Assembly (NCBI GenBank): GCA_910588405.1
Contig: CAJUPT010000107.1
Span: forward strand, 1-6,838
From: an uncultured Lachnospiraceae bacterium
Lineage (GTDB): Bacteria; Bacillota; Clostridia; Lachnospirales; Lachnospiraceae
Length of the DNA: 6,838 nt
Direction: 5' to 3'
Each line of letters begins with the position of its first letter. Positions within the stretch are counted from its first letter, which is position 1. Made by a program: the position numbers and the translations under genes. The notes beneath the pieces are model-generated. The model saw only the letters and a list, made by a program, of their open reading frames with translations, was not told the origin of the DNA and made no database searches. Shown here in pieces: positions 1 through 5,515 of the stretch.

Positions 1-48
1 TGCAATGAGCACTTAGGGTCTGTCCTTTAGACCCTTACGTGCGATGCA
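1..48. repeat. Imperfect stem-loop, copy 1 of a two-copy structured repeat
   Basis: The core stem pairs GGGTCT (16-21) with AGACCC (29-34) around a short loop. It continues outward through A15-T35, a T14/T36 mismatch, T13-A37, a bulged C38, then CACG-type pairing of 9-12 with 39-42. An outer TGCA (1-4) can pair with TGCA (45-48), so the structure may extend beyond the window. The apical sequence TGTCCTTTAG (21-30) is nearly identical to that of the next stem-loop. There is no U-run on either side, so it is not a classical terminator. It lies downstream of the response regulator gene, whose 3' end is at 113. Confidence 0.6.
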
Positions 49-93
49 TACAAAAGAGTTAGCGGGTGTCTTTTAGCCGCTTACTCTTTTGTA
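49..93. repeat. Near-perfect long stem-loop, copy 2 of the structured repeat
   Basis: Positions 49-65 pair with 77-93 over 16 of 17 positions, with a single T60/T82 mismatch, closing a loop that carries TGTCTTTTAG (67-76). The stem sequence differs from that of copy 1. The loop, the flanking TTAG...CTTAC bases and the position of the T/T mismatch are shared between the two. The element begins 20 bases past the TGA stop of the response regulator gene (minus strand). The stem could slow or end transcription, but the T residues lie inside the stem and no U-tract follows. I do not recognise a named RNA family. Confidence 0.65.
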
Positions 94-112
94 GTACGGT
101 TCGTTGCTGTCC

Positions 113-769
113 TCATAGATCGTTTGATTCTAAACGGTATCCCAGTTTATACACCGTCTTAATATGATCCTCCAGACGCAGCTTGCGGCGCAGCCTCTGG
201 ATATGGACGTCCACGGTACGGGTACCCCCGTCAAACTCGTATCCCCATACCAGATCCAGCAGCTTTTCCCTGGAAAGAGCGATATTCCGGTTTCTGATCA
301 GCACCTCCAGCAGCTCATACTCCTTTGGCGTGCATTCTACGGCTCTTTCACCCAGAAAAACCTGATGTCTGTCAAAATCACATTTCAGATCCCCCAGCAC
401 AAATTCCGTCTCAACCTTTTTCGTCCGCCGCAGCACCGCTTCCACCCGCGCCGCCAGCTCCAACATCTGGAAAGGCTTGGTCAAATAATCATCCGCCCCC
501 ATGGCCAGCCCTTTCAGCTTATCGGTCAGCTCGCTTTTCGCCGTCAGAAATATGGTGGGCGTCCCGGCCGCCCGCTCAAACACCTGATAACCGTCAAGCC
601 CCGGCAGCATAATATCCAGCACAAGCAAATCAAATTTCCCATCCTCCAGCAGTTTAACCGCCGAAACCCCGTCGAAAGCCTGGGTACAGCGATGACCTGT
701 CAGGTTTAGATTTCTGCGGATCAGCTCGTTGATGGAAAACTCATCCTCCACGATTAATATTTCAGCCAA
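113..769 (-). CDS. OmpR/PhoB-family response regulator
   Basis: A 218-residue cytoplasmic two-component regulator. The receiver domain (about 1-115) has the acidic pocket E8/D9, the phosphoacceptor D52 in LDIMLPGLDG, T76 and K98 before P99. The winged-helix DNA-binding domain (about 123-215) ends in the typical RTVDVHIQRLRRKL recognition helix and a YKLGYRL wing. Length is slightly short for the family. D52 to T76 is 24 residues, a couple fewer than I expect, so the alpha3-beta4 loop is trimmed. The start is TTG at 769, because an in-frame TAA lies just upstream; an AAAGG at 783-787 is 13 bases away, a rather long spacing. No histidine kinase follows within the 112 bases to the window edge or precedes it, so it is an orphan here. 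The target genes cannot be told from sequence. Confidence 0.95.
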   Translation of the reverse strand: MAEILIVEDEFSINELIRRNLNLTGHRCTQAFDGVSAVKLLEDGKFDLLVLDIMLPGLDGYQVFERAAGTPTIFLTAKSELTDKLKGLAMGADDYLTKPFQMLELAARVEAVLRRTKKVETEFVLGDLKCDFDRHQVFLGERAVECTPKEYELLEVLIRNRNIALSREKLLDLVWGYEFDGGTRTVDVHIQRLRRKLRLEDHIKTVYKLGYRLESNDL

Positions 770-791
770 TTTTTATTCACGACCTTTCAGA

Positions 792-1004
792 TTATATAGT
801 TGTATACAAAACCCGGGAAAGTAAACAGATTAATGATTTTACATTTACAGGGTTAATGAAAATATACCATATAAATGTTACTAAATTGTAAACTGGTTTT
901 GAAAAATCGCTGATGACCTGGATCAATATGATAATGAAAAGCCTCCCAATCACCTTGTCTTTTAACAGAATTTGATTTGAGAGGCTCTCGTTCAAGCCAT
1001 ACAT
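792..1004 (-). CDS. Doubtful small hydrophobic ORF
   Basis: A 70-codon frame with a strongly hydrophobic middle (RLFIIILIQVISDF, then LVTFIWYIFI), which could form one or two membrane segments. The ATG at 1004 has only a GGGGA directly in front of it, too close for a normal ribosome binding site. The same frame is open all the way back to the TGA of the nicotinamidase-like gene at 1113, about 106 codons in AT-rich DNA, which is longer than chance would usually give. I recognise no family, and the terminator-like stem-loop at 940-986 lies inside it. It could be a chance frame, a degraded gene or a small membrane protein; chance is the most likely. Confidence 0.18.
   Translation of the reverse strand: MYGLNESLSNQILLKDKVIGRLFIIILIQVISDFSKPVYNLVTFIWYIFINPVNVKSLICLLSRVLYTTI
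876..892 (-). promoter_or_regulatory. Candidate direct-repeat operator for an OmpR/PhoB-type regulator
   Basis: On the minus strand TTTACA (892-887) is followed by GTAACA (881-876), an 11-base period. PhoP/PhoB-type regulators are known to bind TTAACA-like direct repeats with this period. It lies about 110 bases upstream of the response regulator start, so autoregulation is possible. In DNA this AT-rich such a pair can arise by chance. Confidence 0.2.
930..986 (-). terminator. Possible Rho-independent terminator of the nicotinamidase-like gene
   Basis: Read on the minus strand, AGCCTCTCAAATCA (986-973) pairs with TGATTGGGAGGCT (952-940). This gives 13 base pairs with one bulged A and one G-U pair, around a 20-base loop, and is followed by TTTCATTAT (939-931). 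It lies about 125 bases past the TGA at 1113. The loop is large and the T-run weak, so the call is tentative. Confidence 0.4.
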
Positions 1005-1112
1005 ATCCCCGACATCATATTTTAATTTGATCAGATTCCCGTATGAGGCGTAGAATCCGGATTTCCTTTCGCCGCTCCATTTTCTGTGTTTACTGTTGTC
1101 CAGGACAGACCA

Positions 1113-1658
1113 TCACACGCTGTCCTTCCCCTCCACAATCACCTGGCAGCTTTCCATTACCTCCAAGGCCGCCTTATGCTTTTCCGGCGTAACGCCTGCG
1201 CAGCAGGAAGCGTCTACGTATACCGGAAGCTCCGGCAGGGCGGATTTGATCATCAGCGCGTTTGACACCACGCAAATGTCCGTGCATATCCCAACCAGTT
1301 CAATGGAATCCAGTTGACCGTCCGCATAGGCCTCCTTTAAATCAAACACCAGGCTGACGCTCCCAAAGCAGGGCTTCTCGTATACCTTTGCGTTTCTCTC
1401 CGCTCTGATTTTCTCAAGCTCCGGAGGAAATTCCCATCCTTCCGTCCCGATGACGCAGTGTGATACAGGCAGCAGCCTTCCTTCCTGGGTTTCCGGATAA
1501 TTATCCGTATGCGTATCCTTGGTCAGCAAAATCTCCCCCGGAAAACGGCCGGCCTTCTCAAGCAGACGGGGCAGCATCCGGCGGGCTTCCTCTGTTCCAA
1601 GACTTCCGGTGACAAAATCATTCTGGACGTCGATAATAATCAATTTCTTTTTTTCCAC
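1113..1658 (-). CDS. Nicotinamidase-like cysteine hydrolase (isochorismatase superfamily)
   Basis: Probably hydrolyses nicotinamide to nicotinate and ammonia in NAD salvage, in the cytoplasm; related amidases share the fold. Numbered from a GTG start (181 residues), the catalytic triad is D10 (IIIDVQNDF), K95 (EKPCFGS) and C129 (GICTDIC). The expected metal ligands are D48 and H50 (KDTHTDNY) and H67 (VSHC). All key residues of the nicotinamidase type are present, and the length is normal. AGGAGG (1675-1670) is 11 bases from the GTG at 1658 but only 2 from the TTG at 1667, so I prefer the GTG; the longer form would add three residues. The gene follows the broken hydrolase gene after a 142-base gap containing a hairpin, so it probably has its own transcription or attenuation. 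The exact substrate is inference. Confidence 0.88.
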   Translation of the reverse strand: MEKKKLIIIDVQNDFVTGSLGTEEARRMLPRLLEKAGRFPGEILLTKDTHTDNYPETQEGRLLPVSHCVIGTEGWEFPPELEKIRAERNAKVYEKPCFGSVSLVFDLKEAYADGQLDSIELVGICTDICVVSNALMIKSALPELPVYVDASCCAGVTPEKHKAALEVMESCQVIVEGKDSV

Positions 1659-1691
1659 TGTAATCAAATCCTCCTTATATATCGTAATGTA

Positions 1692-1730
1692 CTCTCAGAG
1701 TCTCGCAATCCCTGCTTTTGCGACTGAGAG
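1692..1730 (-). promoter_or_regulatory. Leader stem-loop, possible glycine-riboswitch relic
   Basis: CTCTCAG (1692-1698) pairs with CTGAGAG (1724-1730), and TCGCAA (1703-1708) with TTGCGA (1718-1723), with a 4-base bulge at 1699-1702. On the minus strand the run AATCTCTCAG...GCAAAAG...ACTCTGAGAG resembles, from memory, the 3' half of the first glycine aptamer. The GGAGAG and CCGAAGG segments that should precede it are absent, and there is no second aptamer. It sits between the broken hydrolase gene and the ribosome binding site of the nicotinamidase-like gene. No U-tract follows, so it is not an obvious terminator. Confidence 0.35.
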
Positions 1731-1800
1731 ATTCCGAAAGTATATTCTTAATCCTGACCCGGATAAACCGGAATCAAAATTTTACCACTTTGCGCAAAAT

Positions 1801-2782
1801 TTACAGCGTGTCTAAATCCAAAGGCCGCCCGTCTTTCAGAACTTTTACCTGACTCTTCCAACGGACAAACTCCGGAATGGCGGAAAACTCCTCCGCCCGC
1901 TCGGTATGCATGGGGATAATCCATTTGGGGTCTACCGTCTCTATCAGTTTGGCGATGGTTTCCACATAGACATGGCCGCTGGTGTGCAAAAATTCTACGG
2001 GCCGACCGCCGATAAATCGGATCAAAGCCTTGTCGGCGTGTTCCCCTTTCAGGTATCCCGTCCACATGGAGTAGATAATCTGTCCGCCCCGCTCCAATTC
2101 TTCTTCTCTGGCAGCTTTAAAATACAGCGGGTTCTGCATCGTATTCCCAATCGCCTGCAGCTCTGCCCACCGGCTGTCCCCTTTACCCAGTACCCGCACC
2201 ACAGGGTGCTTTTTTGAAGGCTGGTATTCGGGGAACTTTCCTTTTCTCTCCATATCCCGCATGGCGGTAATCAGAATCCGTGCCTGATACAGGTCACAGA
2301 CGAAATGCATCCCCTCAGGTGTGCTGTGGTAAAACTCCATAATGCTGTCCAGGTTGGTGGAAGAGACCAGCACGAAATTATATTTATGTTTTTGAAACAG
2401 TTCCTCCGCTCTCTCGCCCAGCTCCTGCTCTGATTTAACAAGGGTATGTCCGATCTCACCCTCACGGCTCAGCATGGTGCCCTCGGTAATCAGCATATCC
2501 ACCGGCCCGGGCACATATTTGTTCAGCACCCGCTCCATACGGTTCCACTGCCCCACAATGCCGTGTTCCCGGAAGTCCCCGGTAAACAGGATCGTCTTTC
2601 CCGCCGTCCTGACAGGAGCCGAACACCCGCCGCGCCATATCGTTGTCCTTTGTCTCGGAAGCCTCATCGGTACCCGGCAGATTCGCTCCGAAATCGATCA
2701 GGATGCGGCTGTCTCCAATATTAATCTCCGTGCTGCAGCCGCCGATCTGGTGGCTGCCACGGTGAATGGTCAGGTCAGGCAT
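1801..2782 (-). pseudogene. MBL-fold/beta-CASP hydrolase, internal deletion plus frameshift
   Basis: Two frames make up one broken gene. The 5' frame (ATG at 2782, GGGGAGGA about 10 bases upstream) reads the family's N-terminus: HRGSHQIGGCSTEI and LIDFGANLPG, to about residue 55. From about 2605 a second frame carries the rest: ILFTGDFREHG (motif 4), LITEGTMLSR, a conserved SSTNLDSIMEFYH region, EFLHTSGHVYVET (beta-CASP His) and IIPMHTE (last metal His), to the TAA at 1801. The segment that should lie between, with the HxHxDH zinc motif and the following His motif, is absent, probably about 100 residues. The intact family consists of RNase J-like zinc nucleases or hydrolases. Even if expressed, this product should lack the active site. 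There are no further stops, so the damage looks recent. It overlaps the upstream nuclease-like gene by 13 bases. Confidence 0.85.
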
Positions 2783-3621
2783 TCGTTTTTTTCCTCCCCA
2801 TAGATCTCCCTGATGATATCCTTAAGCAATTCAAGATATTTTTCGCCGCCAGACTCACCGGATTCAGGTTTTAAGGCTTGTACGGCAGTTTGCAATTTGA
2901 TGCTTTTGGCGTTAAGCGGACAACATGGCTGAATATAAAAATTTTCATATTTTAAGAGGTCGCTGTGAGGCGACTTGCCATATGGCGTAATATAAATCAG
3001 CCGCAGCTTTTTCTTCCACAATGCTTCCAATGCTTTCACGTTACGACAGCTGTCTAATATTTGCCCCGCCGTGTATATGTATTTATACGTGGAAACCCGA
3101 TTGTGATCCCTTAGATAACAACTTGCCCGGGCTGCGTAATCCTCTTCTTCGTCACTGCCAATTGCTTTGAAAAAAGATTGTTCCAACGTTTTTATTTCCC
3201 AAGAAGAACCGGAACCGTATCTTTTCCCCAAAATCCGCAGCAGTTTTTCCCCGAACACATCGCCAAAGGATTTGGGAGATCCGGCGTTCTTATCATAACA
3301 GCAGTCAATGTAATGTTTGGCCTGCTTGGCCTTAATACTGCCGGAAGTCGTCTTGAGTTCCACCAGGTAGACATCCTCTCCCCAAAAAATATAGTCGATT
3401 TTAGACCCTCTGTCATCATTTGACGGTTTCAAAGCTTCCTCCAACGACATCTCCTTAGTTAAAAAAACCGCGTCAATACCGCATTCGTTTTTCAGCAGCT
3501 GACCCACATATGGAGTCAGCAGCATGTCTAAAATGACTTCCGCCTTGATGTTGGGCGTGAAATAGTCGTTAACCACCCATTTTTTGAGCTGTTTCATAAG
3601 ACCATTCACTTGCTCAGCCAT
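2770..3621 (-). CDS. PD-(D/E)XK nuclease-like protein, unrecognised subfamily
   Basis: A soluble 283-residue protein with the PD-(D/E)XK nuclease core. D76 lies in SKIDYIFWG and E88-x-K90 in VYLVELKTT, followed by Q100 in KAKQAKHY (motif IV-like); E28 in an N-terminal helix could be the extra acidic residue. This arrangement is typical of metal-dependent nucleases that cut DNA, but I cannot name a family. The C-terminal half (about 140-283) has no motif I recognise. There is no restriction-modification partner, so it is not an obvious restriction enzyme. The ATG at 3621 has a weak AGG and AAAGAG upstream. The gene is 99 bases downstream of the ADP-ribosylglycohydrolase gene, with a plausible promoter in the gap, and its 3' end overlaps the start of the broken hydrolase gene, so those two were translationally coupled. 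Nuclease activity is inferred from the motif alone. Confidence 0.8.
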   Translation of the reverse strand: MAEQVNGLMKQLKKWVVNDYFTPNIKAEVILDMLLTPYVGQLLKNECGIDAVFLTKEMSLEEALKPSNDDRGSKIDYIFWGEDVYLVELKTTSGSIKAKQAKHYIDCCYDKNAGSPKSFGDVFGEKLLRILGKRYGSGSSWEIKTLEQSFFKAIGSDEEEDYAARASCYLRDHNRVSTYKYIYTAGQILDSCRNVKALEALWKKKLRLIYITPYGKSPHSDLLKYENFYIQPCCPLNAKSIKLQTAVQALKPESGESGGEKYLELLKDIIREIYGEEKNECLT

Positions 3622-3673
3622 AATCCTGTCTCTTTCCTTTTCTCTTTATCAAAAAAATATATCGTACAAACAG

Positions 3674-3702
3674 ATCATACTATCCTTCCAAACAAAAATC
3701 AA
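3674..3702 (-). promoter_or_regulatory. Candidate sigma-A promoter for the nuclease-like gene
   Basis: Minus strand: -35 TTGATT (3702-3697), a 17-base spacer, then -10 TATGAT (3679-3674). The predicted transcript would start near 3667, about 45 bases upstream of the ATG at 3621. The nuclease-like gene and the following hydrolase could therefore be transcribed apart from the ADP-ribosylglycohydrolase gene. Confidence 0.45.
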
Positions 3703-3720
3703 CCATGCGCTCCTCCCCAT

Positions 3721-4692
3721 CTAATATCCCTTCCTCCACAATTCCGCCAGCAAAACCTCCACTTTCTCTTTTTCCCGGAGCGCCTGCAGCCACCGTTTGG
3801 GAATCCCCTGCAGCCCGTAACAAATCCCGGCCAGTCCCCCTGTCACACAGGCCGTTGTGTCCGTATCGTGCCCCAGCAAAACAGCACGCTTTACCGCATC
3901 CTCATAACCAGACGCCTGCTCCAGAATCATAAAAGCGCTGCGCAGACAATCCACCACATAACCGGTTCCGCTGCCCTCCCAGGGAAAGTCAGGACGGATG
4001 CTCCATTCCAGTTCCTGTTCGAACTCCGGCTCTTCCCGGTAAATACGGCGAAGTGCCCGGACGCCCTCCTGGATAGCCTCCCGGGTGTCCGCACCCTTAA
4101 GCAGCTCCAAGGCCACAAGACTGTATAATGCGGAACAAACCTGGTTACACTTATGCCCATGGGTAATCAGGCACTGGCTGTGGGCATCCCGTACCAGCTC
4201 TCTGTTCCTTCTCTCCGGATCTGCAGCACCTTGCGCAGCATGCCATAAAGCCAGAGGCAACACTCGCATCAACGCGCCGTTTCCCTTTCCCTCCGGATTC
4301 ACCAGACCGCATTCTTCCGGAGCGCCGCCCCTTTTATATGCGGTCAATGCGTTTGCCGTCTGGATTCCCACGTCAAACACCACGCCGTCTACCGCCCAAA
4401 AACCTTCCCCATACCAGGCCAAAAGGCCGTCGGCGTAAGCTTTCAGAGAAAACTCCCCCTGCTTGATCAGACAGTCCATCAGGCACAGCGCCTGCGCACC
4501 GTCGTCTGACCAGGTTCCGGCGGCCACCTTCGGATAAGTTTTCCGAAACCCGAAGGGCGGAGCCATCTCGATTTGCTCATAGGGAGGCAATTCCTCCGCC
4601 TCGTAAAATTCATAGGGCACCCCAAGGGCATCCCCGATCAAAAGGCCATACAGGCCTCCCGCAATTCTTTCCTGCTGGGATATGTCACACAT
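3721..4692 (-). CDS. ADP-ribosylglycohydrolase family protein (DraG/ARH-like)
   Basis: A 323-residue all-helical enzyme, expected to hydrolyse ADP-ribose linked to a protein, nucleic acid or small molecule, using two divalent metals. Family motifs appear in order: GLLIGDALGVPYEF (16-29), WSDDG (61-65) with presumed ligands S62, D63 and D64, GKGNGALMR (135-143), CLITHGH (174-180) and GHDTDTTACVTGGLAG (274-289) with D276, D278 and T279. All metal-binding positions are filled. The usual TDDT reads SDDG here, a variant I believe occurs in bacterial members. The ATG at 4692 has GGGAGG nine bases upstream, which is a good site. The gene leads the minus-strand group, and the nuclease-like gene follows after 99 bases. 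No ADP-ribosyltransferase is visible in the window, so the substrate is unknown. Confidence 0.92.
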   Translation of the reverse strand: MCDISQQERIAGGLYGLLIGDALGVPYEFYEAEELPPYEQIEMAPPFGFRKTYPKVAAGTWSDDGAQALCLMDCLIKQGEFSLKAYADGLLAWYGEGFWAVDGVVFDVGIQTANALTAYKRGGAPEECGLVNPEGKGNGALMRVLPLALWHAAQGAADPERRNRELVRDAHSQCLITHGHKCNQVCSALYSLVALELLKGADTREAIQEGVRALRRIYREEPEFEQELEWSIRPDFPWEGSGTGYVVDCLRSAFMILEQASGYEDAVKRAVLLGHDTDTTACVTGGLAGICYGLQGIPKRWLQALREKEKVEVLLAELWRKGY

Positions 4693-4775
4693 TTATCAAT
4701 TCCTCCCAATGACTTTCTTTCCGGATTTTTTCTGATTTTAAACATAATTAAAACTACTTTTCTGATGAAAATTCT

Positions 4776-4805
4776 TTGACTGCGGCATCATACCGACAGT
4801 ATAAC
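4776..4805 (+). promoter_or_regulatory. Weakly supported plus-strand promoter
   Basis: TTGACT (4776-4781), an 18-base spacer and TATAAC (4800-4805) match the sigma-A consensus at five of six positions each. No gene follows on this strand for over 700 bases, so it may be fortuitous or may drive an untranslated RNA. It overlaps the candidate minus-strand promoter. Confidence 0.25.
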
Positions 4806-4826
4806 ATAAGCGCACCACACTGTCCC
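4798..4826 (-). promoter_or_regulatory. Candidate promoter for the ADP-ribosylglycohydrolase gene
   Basis: Minus strand: -35 GGGACA (4826-4821), a 17-base spacer, then -10 TATACT (4803-4798). The transcript would start near 4791, leaving a leader of about 100 bases before the ATG at 4692. The -35 matches only four of six positions. Confidence 0.35.
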
Positions 4827-4907
4827 TCTTTTTTAGCCATATTTACTTTATCCACTTTATTTGTTCTATTCTGCTCTATACTCACACTGCATTCTGTTCC
4901 ATCTCTA

Positions 4908-5048
4908 TCACCCATCCTGCGCCTGCACCGTAATATAAAAAACCATCTCATCTTCCAGCCTCAGACAGGCCAGCTTCGCCTCAGGCTGAACCTCCTCGTA
5001 TCGACATAGATTTACATATTTTGTTGTCAACGAACCATGAAAGCGCAT
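4908..5048 (-). CDS. Doubtful 46-codon ORF or gene remnant
   Basis: From ATG at 5048 to TGA at 4908, the frame gives a mixed-charge, protein-like sequence with YEEVQPEAKLACLRLED in the middle and a VFYITV strand near the end. Codon choice (GAG, CTG, GTG) is similar to the GC-rich genes to its left. There is no ribosome binding site before the ATG, and TGA TAG stops lie four codons upstream. It may be the 3' end of a lost gene, or chance. I recognise no family. Confidence 0.25.
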   Translation of the reverse strand: MRFHGSLTTKYVNLCRYEEVQPEAKLACLRLEDEMVFYITVQAQDG

Positions 5049-5210
5049 CACAGTCTATCACGAAAATAGGGGTACTGGCTGCCCGGAAGGTTTATAATGA
5101 CGTTAGGCAGATGTAAGTTTGATCGCACCTTTTGGTAGCACGGGTAGCAAAGTTCCTATCATCTCAGGCAAATCTCCTGCCTGACTATATTCTGAAAGGA
5201 GTTTTACTTT

Positions 5211-5390
5211 ATGAAAGACCTTCTCGATTCCGGTTTCCGGCTTTCCTCCTTTGTCTCCGACATTTTTGGTGTTACCGGCAGGGGGATCATCCTCCACCTG
5301 ATCATATTTTCGCAGCAATGTACGCTTGATAAGAAGATGATATCATATGGGATTATTGAAAAGCGTCATATATATGTCATATATGATTGA
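5211..5390 (+). pseudogene. Fragment resembling an IS110-family transposase
   Basis: The 59-codon frame reads MKDLLDSGFRLSSFV then SDIFGVTGR. This matches, from memory, the conserved stretch of IS110/IS116/IS902 transposases before their C-terminal domain (K-L-S-S-V-x-S-D-I-F-G-x-S/T-G-R). After about residue 30 the likeness ends and the sequence turns AT-rich. The N-terminal DEDD catalytic part and the C-terminal serine domain are absent. An AAGGAG nine bases before the ATG could allow translation, but an in-frame TGA lies five codons upstream of the ATG, as expected of a remnant. The fragment sits exactly where base composition changes, which suggests an old insertion or recombination point. 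Identification is from a short stretch only. Confidence 0.45.
5365..5384. repeat. Two direct copies of GTCATATAT, 11-base period
   Basis: GTCATATAT occurs at 5365-5373 and again at 5376-5384, so the copies lie one helical turn apart on the same face. It is AT-rich and about 160 bases upstream of the methyltransferase gene. It might be a protein-binding site, though low-complexity AT sequence can produce this by chance. Confidence 0.4.
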
Positions 5391-5424
5391 AGCAGTGCGA
5401 CTTATTTAAAGCACCATACATATA

Positions 5425-5451
5425 TTATTCCATATACTATATATGGAATAA
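5425..5451. repeat. Perfect 11-base inverted repeat, operator-like
   Basis: TTATTCCATAT (5425-5435) and ATATGGAATAA (5441-5451) are exact reverse complements separated by ACTAT. The element lies about 95 bases upstream of the methyltransferase start, in a gene-free stretch. The size suits a dimeric repressor operator or a recombinase site. No T-run follows, and the stem is AT-rich, so a terminator is unlikely. Confidence 0.55.
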
Positions 5452-5472
5452 GCTCCAACAAGTGTTCCGTCA

Positions 5473-5498
5473 GGTTTTGCAATTTAGGGGTTTTGCAA
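5473..5498. repeat. Direct repeat GGTTTTGCAA x2, 16-base period
   Basis: GGTTTTGCAA lies at 5473-5482 and 5489-5498, just upstream of the predicted promoter of the methyltransferase gene. A GCAAT/ATTGC inverted pair (5506-5510, 5515-5519) follows. It is a plausible activator or repressor site for the methyltransferase-helicase pair. Confidence 0.45.
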
Positions 5499-5515
5499 AG
5501 TCAATGCAATCAATA

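Larger units (their letters stand above)
770..1112. other. Intergenic stretch, AT-rich
   Basis: These 343 bases separate the nicotinamidase-like gene from the response regulator gene. They hold a terminator-like stem-loop (940-986), a pair of TTTACA/GTAACA boxes (876-892), a TATAAT at 791-796 on the minus strand that sits too close to the regulator's ribosome binding site to be an obvious -10 box, and a doubtful open frame described separately. I see no RNA gene. Confidence 0.6.

Noticed and set aside
164..709. Long plus-strand ORF opposite the response regulator gene
   Set aside because: It lies wholly antisense to a clear OmpR-type regulator, reads as a Pro/Gln/His-rich mixture without domains, and has no ribosome binding site.
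1801..2667. 288-residue minus-strand ORF taken as an intact MBL hydrolase
   Set aside because: Its first residues are an out-of-frame read of the true N-terminal region. The real start at 2782 is in another frame, and the zinc motif is absent, so it is treated as part of the pseudogene.
3680..3706. Eight-codon minus-strand mini-ORF behind a GGGGAGGA, just after the ADP-ribosylglycohydrolase stop
   Set aside because: The ribosome binding site is good, but the peptide is tiny and overlaps the candidate promoter. A leader-peptide role cannot be supported.
3610..4128. 172-residue plus-strand ORF opposite the ADP-ribosylglycohydrolase gene
   Set aside because: Antisense shadow of a well-supported gene; low-complexity Pro/Gln-rich sequence.
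4754..4951. 65-codon minus-strand frame upstream of the ADP-ribosylglycohydrolase gene
   Set aside because: No ribosome binding site, no family, Arg/Cys-rich start; it overlaps the candidate promoters.
98..5036. Inverted 9-mer GGTTCGTTG (98-106) / CAACGAACC (5028-5036), considered as element ends
   Set aside because: The match does not extend beyond nine bases, and a 9-mer pair in a window this size is unremarkable.
5103..5318. 71-codon minus-strand and 65-codon plus-strand (5132-5329) frames
   Set aside because: Both are shadows of the transposase-like fragment and neighbouring sequence, with no recognisable motifs.
5365..5498. Considered as a CRISPR array
   Set aside because: The repeats are only 9-11 bases, of three different kinds, with no regular spacers.
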